DNA of 64,000 nt from Chloroflexota bacterium. GTDB lineage: Bacteria; Chloroflexota; Limnocylindria; Limnocylindrales; CSP1-4. A program made the translations under genes and the position numbers. The notes below the pieces were generated by a model, which made no database searches, was not told the DNA's origin, and saw only the letters and a program-made list of their open reading frames with translations. Numbering within the stretch: the first letter of the stretch is position 1; every line of letters begins with the position of its first letter. Of the stretch, positions 44,236 to 52,991 are shown in pieces. The stretch lies in assembly GCA_021783095.1 (NCBI GenBank), contig JAJXUG010000017.1:1-64000 (forward strand). The letters are read 5' to 3'.

Positions 44236-45768
44236 TCAGCCCGAGCGCCGGTACCGCCGACCCACGAGCGACCACGCGGGCAGCCGCCCGAGCGCGACGT
44301 CCAGCGTCGGCCCCTCGCCCCCGTCCCGCCGCTCGATCGCGAGGCTCGGCGCCTTGCCCGCGCCCGGCCGCGCGTCCACGCCGGTCAGGTCCAGCGCCAC
44401 GTGGCCCGGCACCGCCAAGCCCAGCTGGTCGAGCAGCGCCTGCGGCCAGTCGGGCGAATCGCCCTCGGTCGTCACCTCGCGCTCGGCGTGCCATCGGGGC
44501 CGGCGCAGCAGGATCGCCCGCCAGCCCGCGGCAACCGCGGGCGTCACGCAGCCGTCGCCCGGCTCCGGCGAGGCGGAGTGGTGCTCGCCGCGCGTCCAGA
44601 GGGCGGCCTGGTGGAGCAGGGCGTACTCGTCGAGGTCCGCGAAGGCGGCCAGCCGCTCGGCGGGGGAACCGGCGCCGAACACGGCCTCGATCGAGGGCAC
44701 GAACACCTCGGCGAGGTCGAGGTCGATCGCGCGCACGGTCCGGTGCAGGTACACGTGGCGGTACATGAACAGCCGCGCGGTGAGGAACATCTCGAGCGCG
44801 CCCACGCCGGACTCGTACAGCGTCAGGCCCCGCTCCGAGACGAACGTGTAGCGGCGCAGGCGCTCGGCGTCGACGGGCCCGATCGACACGCCCGTGAGGT
44901 ACGCGTCGCGCCGGACGTAGTCGAGGTTGTCCACCGTGAACACGCCCGAGAGCAGGGGCTGGAGCGTGCGGACCCAGCCGGGCATCGATGGGTCGGCCAG
45001 CGGCGGCTTCGAGATCAGGAACGACACCCAGCGCGGGTCGATCGCCTCGTCGTGCGCGAGCCGGTCACGCTCGGGGACCGACCCCGGCGCGCGGCGCAGC
45101 GCGGAGATCAGCGGGCCCAGCTCGCGCTCGACGATCAGCTGGCCCAGGTCCTCGTGCGAGAGCGTCTTCGCGCCCGGCCGGCGCGGGTCTGCCGGGGCCG
45201 GGAAGCGGGCGAGGAACCGGTCGTCGAAGAAGTGCGCGAACGGTCCGTGGCCCACGTCGTGGAGGAGCCCCGCGACGCGGAGCGTCTCGACGACCAGACC
45301 CTCGGACGGGATGGGCTCGCCGGGCGCCAGGGCCGGCAGGGAGGCGGCCAGCGACGGGTACAGCGAGCGCGCCCACAGCCCCGCCTCGTGCATCACGCCC
45401 AGGCCGTGCGTGAACCGCGAGTGCTCCGCGGTGGGGAACACCCAGCGCGCGCTCTGGAGCTGGCTGATGCGCCGCAGCCGCTGGACCCACGCGCTGTCGA
45501 GCAGGTCGTCCTCGGCGACGGTTTCCGCGTGGAGCCCGGCGGCCCGCGCCTCGTGGGGCGTGAGGCGCTTGGTGAGCTCCACGTAGCCGTGGATCGGGTC
45601 GCTGATCAGGTTGACGGCAGCGAACGGAAGCCGGCGCCCGGGCGGGGTGCCCTCGGCATCGGGCGTGCTCTCGGGAGCGGCCGGCTTCTCGTCGTCGGCC
45701 GGCGGCACGGCCCGGGTCGTCCCCCCGGCCCCGGTCAGGGCACCCAGATCCGCTTGATGGGGGTCCAC
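44236..45768 (-). CDS. HD-domain phosphohydrolase (dGTPase/YdhJ-like), 510 aa
   Basis: After a disordered, acidic lead comes INLISDPIHGYVELTKRL-type sequence (here VNLISDPIHGYVELTK), the opening of the HD phosphohydrolase family related to SAMHD1 and dGTPases. The metal-binding His residues are in EHSRFTHGLGVMH and GLLHDVGHGPFAHFFDD, with the Asp in NLDYVRRDAYLTG. Such enzymes usually hydrolyse (d)NTPs to nucleosides and triphosphate. The C-terminal 170 residues are less conserved and helical. It overlaps the start region of the next small gene upstream by 34 bp on the same strand. Confidence 0.92.
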   Translation of the reverse strand: MDPHQADLGALTGAGGTTRAVPPADDEKPAAPESTPDAEGTPPGRRLPFAAVNLISDPIHGYVELTKRLTPHEARAAGLHAETVAEDDLLDSAWVQRLRRISQLQSARWVFPTAEHSRFTHGLGVMHEAGLWARSLYPSLAASLPALAPGEPIPSEGLVVETLRVAGLLHDVGHGPFAHFFDDRFLARFPAPADPRRPGAKTLSHEDLGQLIVERELGPLISALRRAPGSVPERDRLAHDEAIDPRWVSFLISKPPLADPSMPGWVRTLQPLLSGVFTVDNLDYVRRDAYLTGVSIGPVDAERLRRYTFVSERGLTLYESGVGALEMFLTARLFMYRHVYLHRTVRAIDLDLAEVFVPSIEAVFGAGSPAERLAAFADLDEYALLHQAALWTRGEHHSASPEPGDGCVTPAVAAGWRAILLRRPRWHAEREVTTEGDSPDWPQALLDQLGLAVPGHVALDLTGVDARPGAGKAPSLAIERRDGGEGPTLDVALGRLPAWSLVGRRYRRSG

Positions 45769-46100
45769 GCCGAGAGGTTACCCCGGCGGTCGGCCGCCTG
45801 GACCCGGAAGCTGTAGTAGTGGCGGTGCGCCCGGTTGTAGAGCGAGAGCGATCTCGACGTCGTGTCGTTGCGCAGGAGATGCCAGGGGCCCCAGTCGACG
45901 CGGTACTGGACGTCGAAGCTGCGCAGGCCCGCGGTGTGCGTCTGGAGCAGGGGGTCGGCGCCCGACCACGAGAACCTCACAGTTGTGCCGCTGCGGCTGA
46001 GCAAACCGTTGCGAGCGACCGGGGGCGTGTGGTCCACGGATGCGGTGACCAGGATGGACGCCCAGGTGGAGCCGTTGGCTGCCCGCGAGACTCCCAGCAT
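45735..46100 (-). CDS. Small fibronectin-III-like protein, probably a gene remnant, 121 aa
   Basis: The protein is one Ig/FN3 beta-sandwich: TPPVARNGLLSRSGTTVRFSW, then LRSFDVQYRVDWGPWHLL and YYSFRVQAADRRGNLSAWTPIK. The pattern with DVQYRxxxGxW and FRVQAxDRxGNxSxW is typical of the last FN3 domain of large secreted proteins. Here no signal peptide or catalytic domain is attached, and the upstream sequence has a stop in frame (46134-46136 region). Either a cytoplasmic domain protein or, more likely, the surviving C-terminus of a lost surface protein. A weak GAGAGG site precedes the ATG. Confidence 0.55.
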   Translation of the reverse strand: MLGVSRAANGSTWASILVTASVDHTPPVARNGLLSRSGTTVRFSWSGADPLLQTHTAGLRSFDVQYRVDWGPWHLLRNDTTSRSLSLYNRAHRHYYSFRVQAADRRGNLSAWTPIKRIWVP

Positions 46101-46116
46101 GAGCCTCTCTAGTGGG

Positions 46117-46134
46117 TGGTGCTTGATTGCACCA
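46117..46134 (-). terminator. Short hairpin after the WYL regulator gene
   Basis: TGGTGC (46117-46122) and GCACCA (46129-46134) pair perfectly around a 6-nt loop, 20 bp past the regulator's stop. Weak but well placed as a transcript end. Confidence 0.35.
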
Positions 46135-46153
46135 GCCTATCGGAATGTGAGGG

Positions 46154-47167
46154 TCAGCGCCTGTAGCGGGCCGCAGCCCGCGCATGGCTGGACGCGACAT
46201 CGTCCCGCAGGGAGGCCGGCGCGAGGACCTCCACGTCCTCGCCCCACGAGAGGATCCAGAGGCGGATCTCGATCGTTCCGGCCACCGTGGCGCGCCACTC
46301 GAGCGAGCCGTCGGGCGCCTGGGCCACCACCTGCGACGGATGCCAGACCGCCTCGCGCACGCGGGCCGCGACCGACGGCGCGAACCGGAGCACCACCTGG
46401 GTCGGGGGCTGGTCCCACATGATGTCCCACGCCGGCCGGAGCGCCGTCGCCAGGTCCTCCTCCGACGGCGCCGCGAAGCGCCGCAGCGTCAGCGAGAGGT
46501 CGAGGATCCGCTCCACCTTGAACGTCCGCAGGGCGCCGCGCCCCTCGTCGAACCCAATGAGGTACAGCGCGTGCGTCTCGAGCGAGGGCTCGAGAAGGTA
46601 CGGCCGAACCTCGCGCCACTCGGGCTCGCGCTCGCCGTCATACGCGGCCGGGGCGTACTGGAGGCGCACCACCCGCTGCTCCGCCCAGGCGCGGGTGAGG
46701 TCCGCGACCCGACGGTTGAACGCCTCGTCGGTCCGGCGCCGGGCCATCTCGTCGAGCGTCCGCTCGACGTGGCCGTGGAGCGCGTCAGGGAGGCCCTCCT
46801 CGAGCTTGCTGAACGCCGACGCCAGGCTCGGGTCGAAGCGGTCCGTGTAGCGGGTCATGAGGCGGGCAGCCAGGAACACGGCCATCGCCTCCTGCAGGGT
46901 GAGGCGCATCGCCGGCAGGAACGCCCCCGGCTGGACGCCCCACTTGCCGCCCTCGCTCCACAGGGGGACCTGCATCTCGTTCTGCAGGGCGCTGAGGTCG
47001 CGGTACACCGTGCGCGGCGACATCCCGGTGCGGCGGGCGACCTCCCGCGGTGTCACGCCGGCCTCGCCGTGCGCGTGGAGCACGCGCAGGACCGAGAGCA
47101 GGCGGGCGAGCCGGTCGCGCTTGCCCTCCAGCCGCTCGCCGTCCAGCGCGTCGAACTCGTCGGTCAT
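46154..47167 (-). CDS. HTH-WYL transcriptional regulator, 337 aa
   Basis: An N-terminal winged helix (about 20-80; LLSVLRVLHAHGEAGVTPREVARRTGMSPRTVYRDLSALQNEM) is followed by a WYL domain (about 155-250). It carries VVRLQYAPAAYDG, REVRPYLLEPSLETHALYLIGFDE and LRTFKVERILDLSLT. A C-terminal extension (WCX-like) begins near 265 (VVLRFAPSVAARVREAVWHPSQ). WYL domains bind nucleic acids or nucleotides and often control DNA-damage or defence genes (PafBC, BrxR). No defence system is adjacent. A GGAGGG site precedes the ATG. Confidence 0.93.
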   Translation of the reverse strand: MTDEFDALDGERLEGKRDRLARLLSVLRVLHAHGEAGVTPREVARRTGMSPRTVYRDLSALQNEMQVPLWSEGGKWGVQPGAFLPAMRLTLQEAMAVFLAARLMTRYTDRFDPSLASAFSKLEEGLPDALHGHVERTLDEMARRRTDEAFNRRVADLTRAWAEQRVVRLQYAPAAYDGEREPEWREVRPYLLEPSLETHALYLIGFDEGRGALRTFKVERILDLSLTLRRFAAPSEEDLATALRPAWDIMWDQPPTQVVLRFAPSVAARVREAVWHPSQVVAQAPDGSLEWRATVAGTIEIRLWILSWGEDVEVLAPASLRDDVASSHARAAARYRR

Positions 47168-47189
47168 TCGGGCGTCCCTCCTCGTCTGC

Positions 47190-48383
47190 TCAGCCTGGCG
47201 GCTGCACGGTGACCTGGGCGCCGCGATCGATGGCGATCAGGCGGAAGCGGATCTCCGCGGTCAGCGCGTCGTTGGCCAGCCCGAGCGCAGGCCCGTTCGC
47301 GAACCCGTCGGCCTGCCCGAGCTCGCCGTCCGCGAAGATCCAGAAGTCGAGCTCGCCGCGCCAGCGGGTGAGGTCGATGCCCCCGACCAGGAGCGAGACC
47401 TCGGGCACCGCGGCCCGGAGCGTCGCGCCGTCGAGGGGGACTCGGCAGTGGCGGGCCCGGGCGCCCTCGATGTAGGACAGGCCCGCGTCCTCGACCACGG
47501 TCCGCCGGGCCGGGCTGAGCGCCGTGAGCACGAGCTGCCGGTCGAGGTCGTACCCCTCCCCTTGATTCGCAGGCACCGGCGTCCAGCTCGTCGTCGGGGT
47601 CAGCCTCCATGCGTGGGTGCCCACACGCACGAAGCCGTTGCGTCCGAACGCGCGGTCGCCCGCGACGTAGCCGTCCCAGCGCACGTCCTCGCCGGAGCGG
47701 ACGCCAGTCAGCGTCGCCTGGCCGGTGAGCGACCCGTCGACCGAGCTGTCCATGTGGAGCGTCACCAGGGCGCTCGTGCCGTCCGTGAGCGGTCCATCGC
47801 AGGCCGAGGGCTCCTCCGTCGGGTCGGTGGGCCCGAACCGCGACGAGATCGCCGGCCGATCGCCGAGCGAGAGCTCGTTGACGACGGCTGCGGCCGCGAA
47901 CGCGGAGCCCGCGGAGAGCGTGGCGACCAGCCCGAGGGCGATCCCGGCCATCAGGCGCCGCCGCCGGGGGGAGTTGTCGCCCAGCCGGCGCCGCGCCATG
48001 CCCAGCCCGGCGAAGACCCCCGTGGCGAACAGCGCGAGCGCCCACGGGTACGCGGCCTCTGCCGACGGCAGCAGCGTCTGCGGCCCCCGGCCCTGGAGCT
48101 GCGACACGAGGCCGGCGATCGAGGGGATCAGCAGCAGGATCGCCAGCAGCGCGAGCCAGGCGATCAGCGCGAACGCCCGAGGGCCGCGGGCCACCGGCGG
48201 CCAGCGCACCCCCGCCAGGGCGACGAGGATCGGGCCAGCCGCGCTGAGCCCCACCAGGGTGTCGACTGGGCCGCCCGGCCGATACCCGCCCAGGATCAGC
48301 GCGAAGGTGACCAGCCAGAGGCTGGTGAGCGCCGCGCCCAGGATCCGCAGCTCGATGATCCGTACCCGCACACCCCCGAGCAT
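47190..48383 (-). CDS. Membrane protein of unknown function, 397 aa
   Basis: Four to five hydrophobic segments occupy residues 10-175 (SLWLVTFALILGGY, GPILVALAGVRWPP, ALIAWLALLAILLLIPSIAG, ALALFATGVFAGLGMARRRLG, GIALGLVATLSAGSAFAAAAVV). A soluble external domain of about 220 residues follows. It shows CDGPLTDGTSALVTLHMDSSVDGSLTG and VRVGTHAWRLTPTTSWTPV, then a beta-rich end, and two Cys that may pair. The frame is open upstream, but membrane sequence starts at MLGGVRVRIIELR. It is 23 bp from the WYL gene and on the same strand. No family recognised. Confidence 0.75.
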   Translation of the reverse strand: MLGGVRVRIIELRILGAALTSLWLVTFALILGGYRPGGPVDTLVGLSAAGPILVALAGVRWPPVARGPRAFALIAWLALLAILLLIPSIAGLVSQLQGRGPQTLLPSAEAAYPWALALFATGVFAGLGMARRRLGDNSPRRRRLMAGIALGLVATLSAGSAFAAAAVVNELSLGDRPAISSRFGPTDPTEEPSACDGPLTDGTSALVTLHMDSSVDGSLTGQATLTGVRSGEDVRWDGYVAGDRAFGRNGFVRVGTHAWRLTPTTSWTPVPANQGEGYDLDRQLVLTALSPARRTVVEDAGLSYIEGARARHCRVPLDGATLRAAVPEVSLLVGGIDLTRWRGELDFWIFADGELGQADGFANGPALGLANDALTAEIRFRLIAIDRGAQVTVQPPG

Positions 48384-48673
48384 AGCGAGCCCGTCGCGGT
48401 CAGGGTTGCTCCGGCCACCCCCCCGCGGCGCCCCCGCCAGACGCCCCGGCCCCAGCCAGGGCCCGGGTCCGCCCTGCAATCCCCGTCCGGGGGCGCCACC
48501 CCGCCCGGAACAGGTGCCCCGCAAAGTACGCGCCGGGTGGGACTGACGGGTGATCGCCCCGCCGAGACCACGCGCGCATCGTGACGCCACCGCACCCAGA
48601 AATGCGGGGAATCCAAGCGAAGCTCCAGCGGGGCGCGACGGTCCTCCCTCCTCCCGTCCCGGCCCGCGAGCCT

Positions 48674-48712
48674 GCCGAAGCGAGGCCGTACTCCTCCCGG
48701 CCTCGCTTCGGC
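48674..48712. promoter_or_regulatory. Perfect 15-bp inverted repeat upstream of the amino acid ABC operon
   Basis: Bases 48674-48688 are the exact reverse complement of 48698-48712, with a 9-nt loop (tactcctcc). The repeat ends 73 bp before the substrate-binding protein ATG. No T-tract follows on either side, so it may be an operator, a leader hairpin, or a terminator for distant transcripts. The rest of this 402-bp interval (48384-48785) holds no gene. A TACACT hexamer at 48744-48749 is a possible -10, with a GAGGAG site before the ATG. Confidence 0.55.
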
Positions 48713-48785
48713 GCGTCTGGGGTTTGAGCGCTCTGCCTCCCGGTACACTTCGGCGGGCACCCAATCTTGAGGAGACGATCCACCC

Positions 48786-49787
48786 ATGCGCACCATCAAG
48801 GCCTTCGCGGGCCTCGCCCTCGCCGCCGCGCTCGCCGCCGCCTGCACCGGCGCCACGGCCACGCCAAGCCCGCTCCCGTCCGCCACGCCGGTGCCGAGCA
48901 CGGCTCCCGCGGTCGCCCCGTCGGCCGCCGTGGTCTCGACCTCGCCCACCACGGCGCCCAGTCCCAGCCCGACGGCCAACCCCTGCGCCGCCGCGAACCT
49001 GACGACCAAGACCGCGGGCAAGCTCACGATCGGCACCGACAACCCGGCGTACCCGCCGTACTTCGCGCCGTCCAGCCCGGATCCCAAGCCCTGGCAGCTG
49101 GGCGACCCGACCAACCAGCAGGGCTTCGAGTCCGCGGTCGCGTACGCCGTAGCCAAGCAGCTGGGCTTCACGCCTGACCAGGTGGCCTGGACGGTCGTGC
49201 CGTTCGACAACAGCTTCCAGCCCGGCGCCAAGCCGTTCGACTTCTACCTAGCGCAGGTCTCGTACACGGACGCCCGCGCGAAGGCCGTGGACCTGAGTGA
49301 CGGCTACTACTTCGTCGCCCAGTCCGTCGTGGCGATGAAGGGCAACCCGCTCGAGAAGGTCACGAGCATCGCCGGCATGAAGACGTTCAAGTTCGGCGCG
49401 CAGGTCGGCACCACCGCCTACGACACCATCAAGAACGTCATCGCGCCGACCACGAGCATCTCGGTCTACAACAGCAACGACGCGGCCATCAAGGCGCTGC
49501 AGGCCAAGCAGATCGACGGGCTCGTCGTGGACCTGCCGACCGCGTTCTACATCACCGCGGCGCAGCTCGTGGACAAGGACTACAACCCGCTCGCGAGCAT
49601 CGTCGGCCAGTTCCCGGTGCAGTCGGGCCCCAACGCCGAGCACTTCAGCCTGGTGCTGTCCAAGGGCTCGCCGCTGACCGCCTGCGTGAACAGCGCGATC
49701 CAGGCGATCACGGCCGACGGCACGCTCGCCCAGATCACCCAGACATGGCTGGCCGACAAGGCGAACGCGCCGGTCCTCCAGCCCTGA
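48786..49787 (+). CDS. Amino acid ABC transporter substrate-binding lipoprotein, 333 aa
   Basis: The signal peptide ends at the lipobox LAAAC (Cys about 19), followed by a Thr/Pro/Ser-rich linker to about 60. The family 3 solute-binding domain has LTIGTDNPAYPPYFAP, PTNQQGFESAVAYAVAKQLGF, VPFDNSFQPGAKPFDFYLAQVSYTDARAKAVDLSDGYY and VGTTAYDTIKNVI. Substrates in this family are polar or charged amino acids; ligand residues cannot be assigned from sequence alone. GAGGAG precedes the ATG. It is the first gene of a three-gene operon. Confidence 0.95.
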   Translation: MRTIKAFAGLALAAALAAACTGATATPSPLPSATPVPSTAPAVAPSAAVVSTSPTTAPSPSPTANPCAAANLTTKTAGKLTIGTDNPAYPPYFAPSSPDPKPWQLGDPTNQQGFESAVAYAVAKQLGFTPDQVAWTVVPFDNSFQPGAKPFDFYLAQVSYTDARAKAVDLSDGYYFVAQSVVAMKGNPLEKVTSIAGMKTFKFGAQVGTTAYDTIKNVIAPTTSISVYNSNDAAIKALQAKQIDGLVVDLPTAFYITAAQLVDKDYNPLASIVGQFPVQSGPNAEHFSLVLSKGSPLTACVNSAIQAITADGTLAQITQTWLADKANAPVLQP

Positions 49788-49806
49788 CCCTCGCTTCCCG
49801 TAGTCG

Positions 49807-50751
49807 ATGACCGCCCCGGGCGGTCCCCAGGGCCCTGATCGGGGAGGCCGGCACGGCCTCCCCGGCAGCCGCGCACGCCGGCGCCGCGAAGACCGGGTCA
49901 GCGCCGTTCGCTCGACGCTGGTCGCGCTCGTCAGCACCGTCGCGGTGTTCGGGCTGCTCGGCTACATCGCCGTCAACTCGCCCGGCTGGCCGGCGGTCCA
50001 GTCGAGCTTCTTCGACGGCGAGCTCTTCTCCGCATCGCTGCCGGACATCGCCTCGGCGTTCGTCGTCAACATCCAGCTCTTCTGCATCTCCGAGGTCCTG
50101 ATCCTGGTCCTGGCACTCGTGCTGGCAGTGGCCCGCTCGTCGACGGCGCCCGTGCTGTTCCCCGTGCGCCTCGTGGCCACCGTCTACGTCGACGTGTTCC
50201 GCGCCCTGCCCGGCGTGCTCGTGATCTACATCCTCGGCTTCGGCATCCCCGGTCTGAACCTGCCGGGCATCCCCACCGACCCCTTCCTCTACGCGATCGT
50301 CGCGCTGACGCTCATCTACTCGGCCTACGTCTCCGAGGTGTATCGCGCCGGGATCGCGTCGATCCACGCCAGCCAGGCTGCCGCGGCACGCTCCCTCGGG
50401 CTCACGCAGGTGCAGGCCCTCAGGTACGTCGTCCTGCCGCAGGCGATCCGGCGCGTGGTTCCGCCGCTGCTCAACGACTTCATCGGTCTCCAGAAGGACA
50501 CCGTGCTGGTGTCGTACATCGGCGTCGTGGAGATCTTCCGCCAGTCGCAGATCACGGAGGCTGCGAACTTCAACTTCACGCCGTACCTCGCGACCGCCCT
50601 GGTGTTCCTCGTCATGACGATCCCCCTGGCGCGCCTGACCGACTGGCTCGTCGCCCGGGAGGCCCGCCAGGGCCGAATCGTGGTGCTCGGGACGGCGTCG
50701 CAGGTCGCCAACGCGCTCGGGCGATCGCGCGGCGGGCAGGCTGCGCCGTGA
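49807..50751 (+). CDS. Amino acid ABC transporter permease, 314 aa
   Basis: A HisM/GlnP-type permease. After an Arg-rich lead come membrane helices. The conserved cytoplasmic loop contacting the ATPase is SEVYRAGIASIHASQAAAARSLGLTQVQALRYVVLPQAIRRVVPP, containing the EAA-motif equivalent. The two residues after helix 4 (FRALPGVLVIY) are family-typical. It lies 19 bp after the binding-protein stop and overlaps the ATPase start by four bases. A single permease gene implies a homodimeric channel. Confidence 0.95.
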   Translation: MTAPGGPQGPDRGGRHGLPGSRARRRREDRVSAVRSTLVALVSTVAVFGLLGYIAVNSPGWPAVQSSFFDGELFSASLPDIASAFVVNIQLFCISEVLILVLALVLAVARSSTAPVLFPVRLVATVYVDVFRALPGVLVIYILGFGIPGLNLPGIPTDPFLYAIVALTLIYSAYVSEVYRAGIASIHASQAAAARSLGLTQVQALRYVVLPQAIRRVVPPLLNDFIGLQKDTVLVSYIGVVEIFRQSQITEAANFNFTPYLATALVFLVMTIPLARLTDWLVAREARQGRIVVLGTASQVANALGRSRGGQAAP

Positions 50752-51509
50752 CCGTCGCGAACCCGGCGCCCGCGCTCTCGATCCAGGGCCTCTGGAAGAG
50801 CTTCGGCGCGCTCGACGTGCTCCAGGGGATCGACCTCGAGGTCGCCGAGCACGAGGTCATCGCGCTCATCGGCGCCTCGGGCAGCGGCAAGTCCACGCTG
50901 CTGCGGTGCATCAACCTGCTCGAGCCCATCGACGAGGGCCGGATCTTCATCGAGGGCCAGGAGATCACCGCGCGCGGCGTCAACGTGGACCGCATCCGCC
51001 GGCGTGTCGGGATCGTGTTCCAGTCGTTCAACCTGTTCCCGCACATGCGCGTGCTCGACAACGTGACGCTCGGCCCGCGCAAGGTGCTCAGGCGCACCAA
51101 GGCGGACGCCGAGGCCGACGCGATGCGCCTGCTCGAGCGCTTCGGCCTCGCCGAGAAGGCGAACCAGCTGCCCGACCGGCTGTCCGGCGGCCAGCAGCAG
51201 CGCGTGGCGATCGTCCGGGCGCTGGCCATGCAGCCGGACCTGCTGCTGCTCGACGAGGTCACGTCGGCGCTCGACCCCGAGCTCGTGGCCGAGGTGCTCA
51301 ACGTCGTCCGGGAGCTCGCGGCCGGCGGCATGACGATGCTCATCGCCACCCACGAGATGGGCTTCGCGCGCGACATCGCAAGCCGCGTCTGCTTCCTCGA
51401 CGCGGGGCGCATCCTCGAGCAGGGCCCGCCCGCGCAGATCTTCGCCCAGCCCCGCGAGGCCCGGACCCGGCAGTTCCTCAACCGGATCATCGAGGCGGGG
51501 CGCCTGTAG
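50748..51509 (+). CDS. Amino acid ABC transporter ATP-binding protein, 253 aa
   Basis: Walker A is IGASGSGKSTLLRC near residues 43-56, the Q-loop VFQSFNLFPHM, the signature LSGGQQQRVAIVRALAM, Walker B LLLLDEVTSALDPE and the switch His in IATHEMGFARDIA. This is the GlnQ/HisP type. The GTG start overlaps the permease stop (GTGA). It completes the importer with the lipoprotein and permease. Confidence 0.97.
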   Translation: MTVANPAPALSIQGLWKSFGALDVLQGIDLEVAEHEVIALIGASGSGKSTLLRCINLLEPIDEGRIFIEGQEITARGVNVDRIRRRVGIVFQSFNLFPHMRVLDNVTLGPRKVLRRTKADAEADAMRLLERFGLAEKANQLPDRLSGGQQQRVAIVRALAMQPDLLLLDEVTSALDPELVAEVLNVVRELAAGGMTMLIATHEMGFARDIASRVCFLDAGRILEQGPPAQIFAQPREARTRQFLNRIIEAGRL

Positions 51510-51546
51510 GTTCGGGCGCCGACCCGACCCGGCGACCGCGAGCCGA

Positions 51547-52290
51547 CTAGCCCGCCCGGCACGCCTCGACGAACGCGGCGAACAGCGCCTCGAACACCGC
51601 AGGCGTCGACTCGGTCCGCTCGGGATGGCACTGCACCGCCATCCGCCACGCGCCGCCTGCCGCCTCGAACGCCTCGACCAGCGGGCCGGCGGTGCTGTCC
51701 GCGAAGGCCGTGGCCGTGAAGGCACGCGCGAGGTCGACGGTGCGCACCGCCTGGTGGTGGTAGCTGTTGACCACCAGGTCGGCCCCCGAGCCCGACGGGT
51801 CCAGGATGCGCGCGGTCGCGCTCCCGGGCACGAGCTGGATCGCGTGGGTCGTGGCCGGGCCGTGGCCCCAGCCGTTGCCGACGTGCCCGTCGACGTCCTG
51901 GAGCAGCGCCCCGCCCGCGAGCGCGTTCATCGCCTGGAGGCCGCGGCAGATCCCCAGGACCGGGACGCCGCGCGCCTCGGCCGCGGCCCAGGCCGCGGCC
52001 TCGAGCTCGTCGCGGTCGGGCTCGACGTCGCGGCTCCCCTCGTTCGGCTGCCCGTAGCGGGCCGGGTCGAGGTCGGCGCCGCCGGTGATCAGCAGCCCGT
52101 CCATCGCAGCGAAGGCCGCCTCGCGCGCAACGGGCGACGCGGTGGCGTCGATCGGGATCGCCGTGGCGCCATGCCGGACGACCGAATCGACGTACAGCGC
52201 GTTCTTCCGCTCCGCGATGGCGGGCTCCGCCTGGGCGGCGGCGACCATCAGCGTGACGACGATCCGGGGCGGACGGCTGGAGGACGACAT
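51547..52290 (-). CDS. Gamma-glutamyl-gamma-aminobutyrate hydrolase family (class I amidotransferase), 247 aa
   Basis: A peptidase C26 enzyme like PuuD, which splits gamma-glutamyl bonds in polyamine degradation. The nucleophile is Cys115 in VLGICRGLQAMN. The His-Glu pair is QCHPERTES near the C-terminus. DGLLITGGADLDPARYG and YHHQAVRTV are family marks. It is convergent with the amino acid ABC operon, so it may process imported gamma-glutamyl compounds, though that is inference. Start MSSSSRPP (ATG 52290); an alternative TTG at 52299 is less likely. Confidence 0.92.
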   Translation of the reverse strand: MSSSSRPPRIVVTLMVAAAQAEPAIAERKNALYVDSVVRHGATAIPIDATASPVAREAAFAAMDGLLITGGADLDPARYGQPNEGSRDVEPDRDELEAAAWAAAEARGVPVLGICRGLQAMNALAGGALLQDVDGHVGNGWGHGPATTHAIQLVPGSATARILDPSGSGADLVVNSYHHQAVRTVDLARAFTATAFADSTAGPLVEAFEAAGGAWRMAVQCHPERTESTPAVFEALFAAFVEACRAG

Positions 52291-52380
52291 GGCGAGCAAG
52301 GATAGCCGCTCGCCGTCCCCGCAGAAGCCGGCCCAGTCCCCGCAGGGGCCGGCCCAGTGGCCCGGGATCTGCCCGCCGGA

Positions 52381-52902
52381 TCAGCCCGGCGCCGGGTTCC
52401 CGGCCGCGCCGCTCGCCGACGGCTCCGAGGACGGCGGCTCGGTGGGCGGCCCGAGGTACTCGGACGGGGCGGGCGTCACCTCCAGCCCCGAATCGGTCGG
52501 GCCGGGCGATTCGGAGTAGAGCCCGCCGGGCAGCACCGTGAGCACCCATCCCAGCTGGAGCTTGTTGGGCGCGTAGTGGGACGACGCGGGGTCGAGGCTC
52601 GGATACCGGTCACGGTTCCAGAACGCAAGGCTCCGCGGCGTCGTGTGGAAGCGCCGGGCGATCGTCGTGAGGTTGTCGCCCGGCCGCACCGTGTACGTCG
52701 TGAACGTGGGCACGGGCGTCGGTGTCGGCGGCCCCGGCGTCGGGGTGGGCGTGGCCGGCGGCGGCGGCGTCGGCGAGGGCGTGGGCGGCGGCTCGGGCGT
52801 CGGGCGCGTCGCCATCTGCAGGCAGCCGCCGAGCGACGCCGCCAGCGCGATCAGGGCGAGCGTCGCACCGAGTCTGCGGTGGGTATCGCGTCGTCTCGTC
52901 AT
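52381..52902 (-). CDS. LysM-domain lipoprotein, 173 aa
   Basis: The signal peptide ends in LGGC, a lipobox. A Pro/Thr linker (about 33-62) leads to a LysM module with TYTVRPGDNLTTIARRFHTTPRSLAFWN and YAPNKLQLGWVLTVL, which binds N-acetylglucosamine-containing glycans such as peptidoglycan. A second Pro/Ser-rich tail follows. The ATG at 52902 is preceded by GGGAGGG. It probably anchors to the wall or membrane; no catalytic domain. Confidence 0.9.
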   Translation of the reverse strand: MTRRRDTHRRLGATLALIALAASLGGCLQMATRPTPEPPPTPSPTPPPPATPTPTPGPPTPTPVPTFTTYTVRPGDNLTTIARRFHTTPRSLAFWNRDRYPSLDPASSHYAPNKLQLGWVLTVLPGGLYSESPGPTDSGLEVTPAPSEYLGPPTEPPSSEPSASGAAGNPAPG

Positions 52903-52991
52903 CCTGGCCCTCCCGCGAGATGGCCGGAGTGTGACGCAAGTGCCGCGAAGGCGGTGACGCCGAAGGGCAGCAGGACGCGGGCCCTCAGGCA

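Noticed and set aside
46857-48584. A 575-codon plus-strand frame opposite the WYL regulator and membrane protein
   Set aside because: Antisense shadow with no domains; the minus strand shows HTH-WYL and membrane segments.
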